NCBI GenBank assembly: GCA_937959285.1
Contig: CALGAR010000028.1
Span: 1 to 39,844 of the forward strand
DNA from: an uncultured Bryobacterales bacterium
GTDB taxonomy: Bacteria; Acidobacteriota; Terriglobia; Bryobacterales; Bryobacteraceae
Reading direction: 5' to 3'
DNA: 39,844 bases
Below are positions 32,654 through 39,844 of the stretch, one piece after another. Made by a program: the position numbers and the translations under genes. Positions within the stretch are counted from its first letter, which is position 1, and the number at the start of each line of letters is the position of its first letter. The notes under the pieces are model-generated. The model made no database searches. It was given only the letters and a program-made list of their open reading frames with translations, and was not told the DNA's origin.

Positions 32654-33003
32654 CAGATGCCTGCTACCAGAATCTTAGCTGTGCCGAGACGAGCCGCTGA
32701 GAGTAAATTTCACGCCGAAACAATTAATTTTACTAATGTTTTTGCTCCATTCACCGAGCTGTAATGATTGGCAGATATACAAGACAGAGGGAGGACGGTC
32801 CGATCTGTCCGAAAAGTAGCGCCCTCCACGTCCGGGAGCCCGGCTGTGAGACAGGTAGTGACGCAAGGGAGAGTCCAGGGACGCCAAGGTGCTAAGTTTT
32901 GTGTTCCTTGCCCGATGATTGGCTACGGCAGCCATTGCCTTATACACTGGTGTTTGGTACGTCGATCAGTGACGATGATTGATGCGCAGGGTGATGTAGC
33001 AGC
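32654..33003. promoter_or_regulatory. Divergent intergenic region with AT-rich promoter pocket and structured leader
   Basis: An AT-rich stretch (about 32701-32760) probably holds the start sites of the glycosyltransferase gene, but no box pair is convincing. Beyond it the + strand leader of the PAP2 gene can fold: GACAGA/TCTGTC (32783-32788, 32804-32809), CCGG/CCGG (32832-32835, 32840-32843) and GGCT/AGCC (32921-32924, 32930-32933). I compared it by eye with c-di-GMP-I, cobalamin and TPP riboswitches and found no real match. No supported gene lies here. Confidence 0.45.
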
Positions 33004-33543
33004 ATGACACTACTCGCTCAGAGCATGCTCAATTACATCAGCGCCAGAGACCACCGTATCATGCGGCGGATTCATCGCTGGCATGCGCCTCGCTGGATTC
33101 GGCTGTGGATGATCTGCGCCACCCGTGGAGGCGACGGCTGGCTCTGGTACGCCATGCTCCTGGCGATCCTGCTTTTTGGCGGGCCGGAGCGCGGCTGGGC
33201 GATCGCGGCGGCGGGTGGCGGTTGCAGCTTCGGCATTGTGCTGTTTCTCTGGCTAAAGCGCCTTACAGGACGCCGCCGGCCTTGTGCAATCGAACCGCAC
33301 TGCTGGGCGACGCTGCTTCCGCCAGATCAGTTTTCCTTCCCCTCAGGACATACAATTGCGGCCTTTTCCATGGCGGTGCCGCTGTCGCTCTTCTACCCTT
33401 CGCTTTGCGTGGGACTCATGTTCTGCGCGCTGAGTATCGCAGTATCGCGGATCTTGTTGGGCATGCACTTTCTCAGCGACGTGCTTGCCGGCGCCCTTCT
33501 GGGATCCGCCATCGGATTCGCTTCGTTCGCAATCTTTTCGTAG
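33004..33543 (+). CDS. PAP2-family membrane phosphatase
   Basis: This 179-aa membrane protein has about four to five hydrophobic segments and the three PAP2 motifs: KRLTGRRRP (85-93), PSGH (113-116, H116 acid/base) and SRILLGMHFLSD (148-159, nucleophile H155). The family removes phosphate from phosphatidate, undecaprenyl pyrophosphate or lipid-A-like substrates on the outer side of the membrane. The neighbouring diacylglycerol-type glycosyltransferase makes phosphatidate a fair guess. No strong ribosome-binding site lies before the ATG. Its stop is one base away from the stop of the convergent PQQ dehydrogenase gene. Confidence 0.9.
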   Translation: MTLLAQSMLNYISARDHRIMRRIHRWHAPRWIRLWMICATRGGDGWLWYAMLLAILLFGGPERGWAIAAAGGGCSFGIVLFLWLKRLTGRRRPCAIEPHCWATLLPPDQFSFPSGHTIAAFSMAVPLSLFYPSLCVGLMFCALSIAVSRILLGMHFLSDVLAGALLGSAIGFASFAIFS

Positions 33544-33544
33544 C

Positions 33545-35680
33545 TCACTTGCCGGCCGGCTCCGGAAGCGCGAAGGCGTAATATGCGCCGCCAGAGGGCT
33601 GGCCGAATTTGCCGCCGCCTGCTCCGATCACGACAAACTGCCGGCCGTTGACCTCATACATGGCAGGGGTGGCGATGGCGGCCGCAGATAGTGTTGTCTC
33701 CCAGAGCAGCTTGCCGTTCTTCTTGTCATAAACGCGGAATTTGTTGTCGAAGACCGTGGCGCCGATGAAGAACAGTCCTCCGGCCGTGACGATCCCACCG
33801 CCGTAGTTCTGGCTCCCTGTATTCCTGATCCCCTGACGTACGAGTGCCGGATACTCACCGAATGGAATTTGCCACTCGATCTTGCCGGTGTTAAGATTCA
33901 CAGCAGCCAGCGTGCCCCACGGGGGACGAATGGCGGGGTATCCGTCCGGGTCCTGAAACCACTGATAACCGTCCAGCGCATACTTCATCTCCTGGGGCGA
34001 GAGCTTCACGTTCTGCAGACGAACTTCTTTGTCCTCTCCCTGAGCCACGTAGCTAACGATCGCATCGATCGCCTTCTGCTCCAGGTGTCCGAATCCCGGC
34101 ATTCGTCCAGCGCCGCCTCGTACGACGTTGGCAATCTCCGTAACCGAACGGCGAGAGCCAATCCCGCGAAGGGAAGGGAACTCGGCGCCGCTGCCGCTGA
34201 GATCCGCTTTATGGCAGGAGGCGCAGTGGCGGACGTAGAGACGGCGCCCGGAGGTCCGCGCCTTCATCTCCTCGCGGGGAACCAGCCGGATAATCGAGGG
34301 CATCTCGTTCGAGTTGACATAGAACCACCCGGTTTCGGGATCGAACGTCGTGCCGCCCCACTCTCCGCCGCCATCGAAGCCCGGAGCGATCACCGTTCCC
34401 TCACGGCTAGGCGGCAGAAAGGGCGCGCCGGACCGGTACGTCCGAAAACGCTCAAGGACTGCCTTGTGCGCCTCCGGCGTCCGCCGCGTCAGATCGGCCT
34501 CCGTGATCTGCTGTCTTGCAAGCGGCGGTGGAAGGACCGGGACTGGCTGAGTGGCGGCAAGAACTTCACCGTCGATTCCATCCTGAGGAACCTTGATCTC
34601 ACGAATTGGAAACAAAGGCTCGCCCGTCTCGCGGTGAAACACAAAGATGTGCCCGGACTTAGTGACCTGCGCCACGGCGTCCACCATCCGCCCGTTGCGC
34701 TTGACACGCACTAAGCTCGGTGGAGAAGGCAGATCCCGGTCCCAGACATCATGCTTTACGAACTGAAAATGCCAGATGCGTCGGCCCGTCGCAGCATCGA
34801 GCGCAATTAAACAGTTGGCGAAGAGATTATCGCCGGCGCGGTTTGCGCCATAGAAGTCAAAGGCGGCCGAGCCAGTCGGCACGAAGACCAAGCCGCGCTG
34901 CTCGTCGAGCGCCATGCCTGCCCAACTGTTGGCTCCGCCCGCATACTCCCGAGCGTTGCGGGGCCATGTCTCACTGCCGAAGTCACCGGTCGCTGGAATC
35001 GTTCGAAACGTCCAGCGTAACTCCCCAGTCCTTGCGTCATAGGCCCGAATGTCGCCCGGCGGGGACGGCAGATCTTCCCCTGTGAGACTGCCGAGGATGA
35101 GCAGGTCCTTATACACGACACCTGGGGTTGTGACAGTAAGAGTCAAGCTCTCGGGATCCCGTCCGAATCCCAGACGCAGGTCAATCTTTCCTTCTTTGCC
35201 GAAGCTCGGGATGAGGCGTCCGGTGCGGGCGTCGATAGCGTAGAACCAGTGGCGTGAGGAGACGTAGACCCGCCGGTCTTCGCCGCTTTCCCAGTACATC
35301 AATCCGCGGTTCCGGATGTGACGGGGCTTTTCTCCTGGAGGATTGGGATCGAAGCTCCAAAGCAGCTTTCCCGTGGCTGCGTCGAGAGCGATGACGCGGA
35401 GGCGCGGGGTCGTAGCGTACAGAACACCATGCCGCACAATCGGATTGCACTGCATCTCGGAGCCCTCGAAGGCGTCGCCCGTGTCGTAGCGCCAGGCGAG
35501 CTTGAGCTGAGAGACGTTGCTCCGGTTTATCTGCTTCAAGCTCGAGTAACGAATCTGCTCATTGCCTCCTCCGTAAGAAGGCCAGCTCGTGTACTGCGAG
35601 GGCTGATTCGATCTCTGTGCATGACCGGAAGTGGCCGCGAGGAGAGCAAGCGCAGCCAGGAGTTCGAGTCGTAAGCGCAT
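33545..35680 (-). CDS. PQQ-dependent dehydrogenase with fused cytochrome c domain
   Basis: This 711-aa protein has a signal peptide (1-21, SGHAQ). It carries an eight-bladed propeller of PQQ/quinoprotein glucose dehydrogenase type (repeated ALDAATGKLLWSF, AIDARTGRLIPSF, AYDARTGELRWTF, ALDAATGRRIWHF). A cytochrome c insert (about 475-560) with CASCH (C486-H490) interrupts it before the last blades. It oxidises an alcohol or aldose in the periplasm and can pass electrons through its own haem. The ATG at 35680 is chosen over one 23 codons upstream because GAAGGA precedes it and it gives a clean signal peptide. The substrate is unknown. Confidence 0.9.
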   Translation of the reverse strand: MRLRLELLAALALLAATSGHAQRSNQPSQYTSWPSYGGGNEQIRYSSLKQINRSNVSQLKLAWRYDTGDAFEGSEMQCNPIVRHGVLYATTPRLRVIALDAATGKLLWSFDPNPPGEKPRHIRNRGLMYWESGEDRRVYVSSRHWFYAIDARTGRLIPSFGKEGKIDLRLGFGRDPESLTLTVTTPGVVYKDLLILGSLTGEDLPSPPGDIRAYDARTGELRWTFRTIPATGDFGSETWPRNAREYAGGANSWAGMALDEQRGLVFVPTGSAAFDFYGANRAGDNLFANCLIALDAATGRRIWHFQFVKHDVWDRDLPSPPSLVRVKRNGRMVDAVAQVTKSGHIFVFHRETGEPLFPIREIKVPQDGIDGEVLAATQPVPVLPPPLARQQITEADLTRRTPEAHKAVLERFRTYRSGAPFLPPSREGTVIAPGFDGGGEWGGTTFDPETGWFYVNSNEMPSIIRLVPREEMKARTSGRRLYVRHCASCHKADLSGSGAEFPSLRGIGSRRSVTEIANVVRGGAGRMPGFGHLEQKAIDAIVSYVAQGEDKEVRLQNVKLSPQEMKYALDGYQWFQDPDGYPAIRPPWGTLAAVNLNTGKIEWQIPFGEYPALVRQGIRNTGSQNYGGGIVTAGGLFFIGATVFDNKFRVYDKKNGKLLWETTLSAAAIATPAMYEVNGRQFVVIGAGGGKFGQPSGGAYYAFALPEPAGK

Positions 35681-35713
35681 GGGTCCTTCAGGATAAATAA
35701 CTTGAGTTTGTCC

Positions 35714-35741
35714 ATTGTATCTATTCCCAAGGCTGTGGTAA
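35714..35741 (-). promoter_or_regulatory. Candidate promoter of the PQQ dehydrogenase
   Basis: On the - strand TTACCA (35741-35736) and TACAAT (35719-35714) have a 16-base spacer. Transcription would start near 35707, 27 bases before the ATG at 35680. Confidence 0.4.
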
Positions 35742-35795
35742 GCTCTCAAAACAGTCTAGTAAGCCTATCGAATTAATGGCCTCAAGGGAAGAATC

Positions 35796-38700
35796 ATGCT
35801 TCGCAACCTGCTGGCAGTGCTGCTGCTCTCGTGCTCGCTTCTCCTAGCGCAGAATTCCGGATTCCAAGGCTCTGTGCGAGACTCGTCCGGCGCCGCCCTC
35901 GTCGGGGCAACCGTCACCATCACAAATATCGAAACGGGGGTGCGGACGGTGAACCAGACGAACGAGCAAGGTCTCTACTCGGTTCCGCTGCTGAATCCTG
36001 GAGTGTACAAACTGGAGTCTTCCGCACAGGGATTCGCCACGCAGGTGATCGAGAGCGTGCGTCTTGAAACTGGGCAAGTCGCGCGCGTCGATTTTGAGCT
36101 GAAGCCTGGCGCGGTTGTCGAAAGCATCGACGTGAGCGCTTCAGCGGTATTGCTGAATACCGAGACGACGGACGTCGGGCAGGTGATCGACAACAAGCGG
36201 ATTCTGGAGATGCCGCTCAACGGGCGCAACTACCTCCAGCTTGCGCAGTTCACGGTCGGGGTCCTTCCTGGCGGCGGCTTGAACGCGGGCAGCCGCGCGC
36301 GTGATGAAGGAGCGTTTGCGGCGGTAGGCATGCAGATTGCCCAAAACAACGTGCTTCTCGACGGCAACGACAACAGCTCCCGGACATCGGGCGGGCCGCT
36401 GGGCTTTGAAGCGCAGGCCGTGAAGCCGCCGGTGGACGCGGTCGCGGAGTTCAAGGTGGTGACGAACAATCTCAGCGCCGAGTACGGCTTTCGCGCGGGC
36501 GCGAAGGTGCTGGTTACGACGCGGTCCGGCACTAACGACTTTCATGGATCCTTGTACCACTTCCTTCGCAATGACAAGCTGGATGGAACGAATTTCTTTG
36601 CCAACAGGTCGGGCAGCCCGAAACCCACCTATCGCCAGAATCAATACGGCGGGACGATCGGCGGCCCTGTGATCCGCAACCGCACGTTCTTCTTTGGCAG
36701 CTACCAGGGTACGAAGATCCGCATCGGGCAAAGCTATTTGCAGAGCGTGCCCAGCCGCGATATTGTCCTGAACGGCGATTTTTCCCGGCAGCCTGAGGTT
36801 CGCCGCAACATCTACGACCCGCTCACGCTGTCGGGTACGGGCAACGCCGCCATCCGGCAGCCCTTCCCCGGAAACATCATTCCGAAGAGCAGATGGGACC
36901 CGGTGACGAGTAAGCTCATCGAGCTATACCCTGCGTCGAATATCCTGGGGCGGGACAATCTGCCTGATAATTACTTCTACTCGCCCAGCAACTCGGATGA
37001 TGCGCACCAGGCGGACATCCGCTTGGATCACAACCTGTCGGACAGCCACCGCTTCTTCGTCAGATACTCGCTTAGGGATCAGTTCCGCAACGAGCCCGGT
37101 GTCCTGCCGTATCCGGCAACGGGAGGGCAAGGCCAGACGGTTGACCTCAAGGCGCACAACATCGCTGCGAGTCTCAGCAGCACAATCTCGCCGACCACTT
37201 ACAACGAACTCCGGTTCGGCTTCTCCAAGTTCGATACTGCCTTCGACATTCCCTTCTCGGAGAATTTGAATCCACAGTTTGGCATCCTCAATGCTCCGGG
37301 GGATTCGTTCAACGACGGGCTCGATCATGGTCTTGCTCGCTTCACTCCGTCGGGGTTTGCGGAGGTCGGCGCACGCAGCTTCTGGCCAAATCTCAACAAC
37401 CTGGCCAACTACATGCTGACAAACCAGACGGTGATGCAGCGCGGCCGGCATACCATCAAGTTCGGCGGAGAAGGCAGACGCATCACCATCTATCGCGATG
37501 CCGCGCGCTTCCGGCGCGGGCAGTATGCCTTCGATGGACGCTATACGGCGGAAAGGCCGAACGTCGGAAGCAGCCGCGGGAGCAGCGGCAATGGCATGGC
37601 GGACTTCCTTCTTGGGTGGGCAAGCAATGCGACCTGGGGAACGAACCTCGGCGAAAACGCTCAGATGCCTTACTTTGGCCTGTTCCTGCAGGACGACTGG
37701 AAGGTCACGAGCCGCCTCACGATCAATGCGGGGATCCGGTACGAAGTCTTCTTCTCTGCGCTCTTCCCCGATCCGGACAGGCAAAGGATCGGTCGGTACT
37801 TACTTACCGGATACAACGTGCCAACCCTCGCTGATGAGCGGTTCGTAACTCCGAAGGACGGCCGCGATTGCGGTTGCAAGAACGACTTCAATAACTTTGC
37901 TCCGCGCCTCGGCATCGCCTACAACCTCGGCTCGAAGACGGTCATCCGGGCGGGTGCGGGTATCTTCTACGGCGAGGCGAACAATGTCGAAACTGGCGGG
38001 CGTTTCTTTGCAGGTCCGCCGAACACACTCGAGCTGAGCGCTCCGCAGAACTTTGAGCAGACGACTCTTCGTGTTGTCGAAGGTTTTCCGGCGCTGCCGA
38101 TCGGAACCATCCCGAGCGGCACAAGCGGAATCGGCTGGCCCGATTTTATTCCAACCTTTTATGCAGGCCAGTGGTTCTTCGATATTCAGCGGACGCTTCC
38201 CTTCGACACCCTGCTGACAATTGGCTACAACGGCACGAAGGGAACTCATCTGATTGCCAGCCGGAATATTAACTTGCCTTCTACGCCGAGCGCCACCGCT
38301 CCTGCGAACACTCGCTTTGTGCGCCCGGACATGACCTCGGTCACCGTTCACGAAGCGATGCTCAACTCGAGCTACAATTCGCTTACGATCAAGGCGGAGC
38401 GCCGCTTCTCGCAGGGACTCACGTTCCTGAGCTCGTTCACCTGGTCGAAAAACATCGACCAGGGAAACGAGCCGCTCCTCGATGGCACGCCTGGCATTGT
38501 GACGCCTTATGATCTGTCACGGGAACGGGCAAGGTCAACGCTTGATCGGAGACTCTCCTACGTCTTGAGCACCGTCTACGAGCTGCCCTTTGGGAACGGC
38601 CGCAAGCATTTGCAGAGCGGACCGGCAAGCTGGTTCCTTGGCGGCTGGCAGATCGGCGGCATTCTCAGCTTCTACTCGGGACTTCCCGTGAGCCATACGA

Positions 38701-39080
38701 TCAATGTGAACAATCAGAACCTCGGAGGCGCCGTGCGGGGCAACTGGGTAAGGAATCCGAATCTGCCACCGGATGAGCGAACCATCGACCGCTGGTTTGA
38801 TACCGGTTTCGTGACGCCGTCGGCACCGGGCGAAGTCAGTAATGCAGGCCGCAATCTGATTGATGGCCCGGGCAGGCGGAATCTCGATCTGATGGTTGCC
38901 CGGGTCTTTGTTCTGCCGTGGGAAGGGCATCAGGTGCAGTTCAGAGCGGAAGCGTTCAATGCGACCAATACGCCGAACTTCGGAGCTCCGAATACCGCGG
39001 TTGGCACGCCGAACGCCGGGCGGATTAACCAGGCCGAGGACCCCCGGCGGATTCAGTTTTCGCTGAAGTATTACTTCTGA
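35796..39080 (+). CDS. TonB-dependent outer-membrane receptor with CarboxypepD_reg-like domain (second copy)
   Basis: This 1094-aa protein has the same plan as the receptor at 14596. A signal peptide (1-18) is followed by a carboxypeptidase-regulatory-like domain (about 22-105; GSVRDSSGAALVGATVTITN, GLYSVPLLNPGVYKLE in part), a plug with EMPLNGRNYLQLAQ near 140, and a long barrel ending FSLKYYF with the terminal aromatic. The two share plan but differ widely in sequence, so they probably bind different ligands. It diverges from the PQQ dehydrogenase across 115 bases. AAGGGAAG precedes the ATG. Its stop is 3 bases from the stop of the convergent argR, with no room for a terminator between them. 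Confidence 0.9.
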   Translation: MLRNLLAVLLLSCSLLLAQNSGFQGSVRDSSGAALVGATVTITNIETGVRTVNQTNEQGLYSVPLLNPGVYKLESSAQGFATQVIESVRLETGQVARVDFELKPGAVVESIDVSASAVLLNTETTDVGQVIDNKRILEMPLNGRNYLQLAQFTVGVLPGGGLNAGSRARDEGAFAAVGMQIAQNNVLLDGNDNSSRTSGGPLGFEAQAVKPPVDAVAEFKVVTNNLSAEYGFRAGAKVLVTTRSGTNDFHGSLYHFLRNDKLDGTNFFANRSGSPKPTYRQNQYGGTIGGPVIRNRTFFFGSYQGTKIRIGQSYLQSVPSRDIVLNGDFSRQPEVRRNIYDPLTLSGTGNAAIRQPFPGNIIPKSRWDPVTSKLIELYPASNILGRDNLPDNYFYSPSNSDDAHQADIRLDHNLSDSHRFFVRYSLRDQFRNEPGVLPYPATGGQGQTVDLKAHNIAASLSSTISPTTYNELRFGFSKFDTAFDIPFSENLNPQFGILNAPGDSFNDGLDHGLARFTPSGFAEVGARSFWPNLNNLANYMLTNQTVMQRGRHTIKFGGEGRRITIYRDAARFRRGQYAFDGRYTAERPNVGSSRGSSGNGMADFLLGWASNATWGTNLGENAQMPYFGLFLQDDWKVTSRLTINAGIRYEVFFSALFPDPDRQRIGRYLLTGYNVPTLADERFVTPKDGRDCGCKNDFNNFAPRLGIAYNLGSKTVIRAGAGIFYGEANNVETGGRFFAGPPNTLELSAPQNFEQTTLRVVEGFPALPIGTIPSGTSGIGWPDFIPTFYAGQWFFDIQRTLPFDTLLTIGYNGTKGTHLIASRNINLPSTPSATAPANTRFVRPDMTSVTVHEAMLNSSYNSLTIKAERRFSQGLTFLSSFTWSKNIDQGNEPLLDGTPGIVTPYDLSRERARSTLDRRLSYVLSTVYELPFGNGRKHLQSGPASWFLGGWQIGGILSFYSGLPVSHTINVNNQNLGGAVRGNWVRNPNLPPDERTIDRWFDTGFVTPSAPGEVSNAGRNLIDGPGRRNLDLMVARVFVLPWEGHQVQFRAEAFNATNTPNFGAPNTAVGTPNAGRINQAEDPRRIQFSLKYYF

Positions 39081-39083
39081 CCT

Positions 39084-39515
39084 TTAGCGGAGATAGCTCA
39101 GGAGGCGGTCGCGGAGGGCCGCGGCCGTCGGATTGTCAGGGGCGACTACCAGCACGGTGTCGTCCCCTGCAATTGTGCCGACAACCTCAGGCAAGTTTTC
39201 CGCGTCCAGAGCGGCGGCGACAGTGCTTGCATGCGCCGGAAGGGTTCTGAGGACCAGCAGGTTTTGCGCCAGCCGGACATCCCGCAGGAATTCTGAAGCG
39301 ATTGTCGAGAAAGTCGGGCCTCCTGTCTCTGTCGGAAGCTGCTGGTAGCCCTCGGGCGTTTTAACCAGGCCAAGCTCCCGGATGTCGCGCGAAAGCGTCA
39401 CCTGGGTTGCGGGGATACCGAGCTTCTTCAGTTCGCCCGCCAGTTCCTCCTGCGTGAAAATCTGCTGCCGGCGGATGATGTTGAGGATCTGTCCCTGCCG
39501 GTAGGCCTTGTTCAT
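39084..39515 (-). CDS. argR: Arginine repressor ArgR
   Basis: This 143-aa protein has an N-terminal winged helix (1-70) with QVTLSRDIRELGLVK, the recognition helix of ArgR/AhrC. The C-terminal oligomerisation and arginine-binding domain contains EVVGTIAGDDTVLVVAPD. ArgR hexamers bind ARG boxes when arginine is abundant and shut down arginine biosynthesis. Its ATG overlaps the stop of argH by 4 bases (ATGA), so the regulator is made from the biosynthetic transcript it probably controls. Confidence 0.95.
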   Translation of the reverse strand: MNKAYRQGQILNIIRRQQIFTQEELAGELKKLGIPATQVTLSRDIRELGLVKTPEGYQQLPTETGGPTFSTIASEFLRDVRLAQNLLVLRTLPAHASTVAAALDAENLPEVVGTIAGDDTVLVVAPDNPTAAALRDRLLSYLR

Positions 39516-39844
39516 AGACGCAACGAAGCGAGTCGAGCCTCTGCCTCCTCGAGTGCCCGGCTCACTGCCTTCGGGCCGGTTCCGCCTGCGATCTCGCGGG
39601 TCTTCATCCCTTCCTGCGGCCGCAGAAGCTTCGCCATCTCTGGCGTGAATTCCGGAGAGAAGGCCGCCAGCTCCTCGGGACTCCAGTGAGCCGGAGTCTT
39701 GCCCGAACGCACACTTTCGAGCACCAGCCTTCCGACAAGCTGATGTGCTTTGTGAAAGGGAGTACCGTTGCGGGCGAGCGCCTCAGCCAGGTCCGTCGCC
39801 ACCACCCAGCTCTCCTCGGCGGCTGCCGCCGGCTTCTCGACGCG
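39512..39844 (-). CDS. argH: Argininosuccinate lyase, C-terminal end only (cut by the window)
   Basis: The frame stays open to the window edge and gives about 110 residues. EESWVVATDLAEALARNGTPFHKAHQLVGRLV (in part) is the conserved C-terminal region of ArgH, which splits argininosuccinate into arginine and fumarate in the last step of arginine synthesis. Its active-site segments lie outside the window. It is coupled to argR. Confidence 0.92.
   Translation of the reverse strand, partial: RVEKPAAAAEESWVVATDLAEALARNGTPFHKAHQLVGRLVLESVRSGKTPAHWSPEELAAFSPEFTPEMAKLLRPQEGMKTREIAGGTGPKAVSRALEEAEARLASLRL

Noticed and set aside
32850..32935. Possible c-di-GMP-I or cobalamin riboswitch
   Set aside because: Short stretches look similar (GGGACGC, a GGCT/AGCC hairpin), but the conserved GAAA tetraloop stem and the cobalamin box are missing, so I do not call it.

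Overview
The window looks like chromosome of an Acidobacteriota bacterium, most likely the Bryobacterales/Solibacter side. This is inferred from gene content and not from a marker phylogeny: two very large TonB-dependent receptors with an N-terminal carboxypeptidase-regulatory-like domain, many secreted hydrolases and quinoproteins, DUF5060, Gfo/Idh and xylose-isomerase-like TIM-barrel proteins, and a GC-rich, densely packed genome. No transposase, integrase, rRNA or tRNA was recognised.

Left edge (1-4595): a type II-C CRISPR-Cas locus. cas9 (1021 aa, all RuvC and HNH catalytic residues present), cas1 and cas2 run leftward as an operon. The array appears to lie just outside the window: the first ~10 bases are the perfect reverse complement of a 10-base stretch (4482-4491) upstream of cas9. 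That stretch starts a well-formed tracrRNA candidate on the + strand: anti-repeat, two hairpins and a Rho-independent terminator (4482-4595). The proposed tracrRNA and cas9 promoters overlap back to back. A nested hairpin (11-100) follows the last visible repeat fragment.

4684-7646: signalling. A PAS-histidine kinase is translationally coupled to an Rcp1-like response regulator. Across a ~500-base gap lies a receiver-like protein that has lost its phospho-acceptor Asp, its acidic pocket and its Lys. A third, intact Rcp1-like regulator is at 30916-31338.

7713-14387: metabolism and secreted enzymes. A TIM-barrel epimerase is coupled to a secreted M14 peptidase. Convergent to it is a Gfo/Idh/MocA oxidoreductase plus epimerase pair, preceded by an unrecognised 207-aa protein. 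A subclass B3 metallo-beta-lactamase of GOB type (Gln replacing the first His ligand) follows.

14596-24706: a TonB receptor with a near-consensus promoter; a secreted esterase with a gamma-glutamyltranspeptidase; then a rightward run of Tat-signal aldo/keto reductase, a Cys/His-containing secreted protein of unknown function, a MauG-type di-haem peroxidase and a sugar-binding lipoprotein.

24724-30812: a leftward housekeeping group rpoD, dnaG, tsaB, with tsaB overlapping a secreted DUF5060/DUF4038 glycosidase-like gene.

31517-39844: an MGDG-synthase-like glycosyltransferase diverging from a PAP2 phosphatase across a structured 350-base gap, a PQQ dehydrogenase with fused cytochrome c, the second TonB receptor, argR, and the 3' end of argH.
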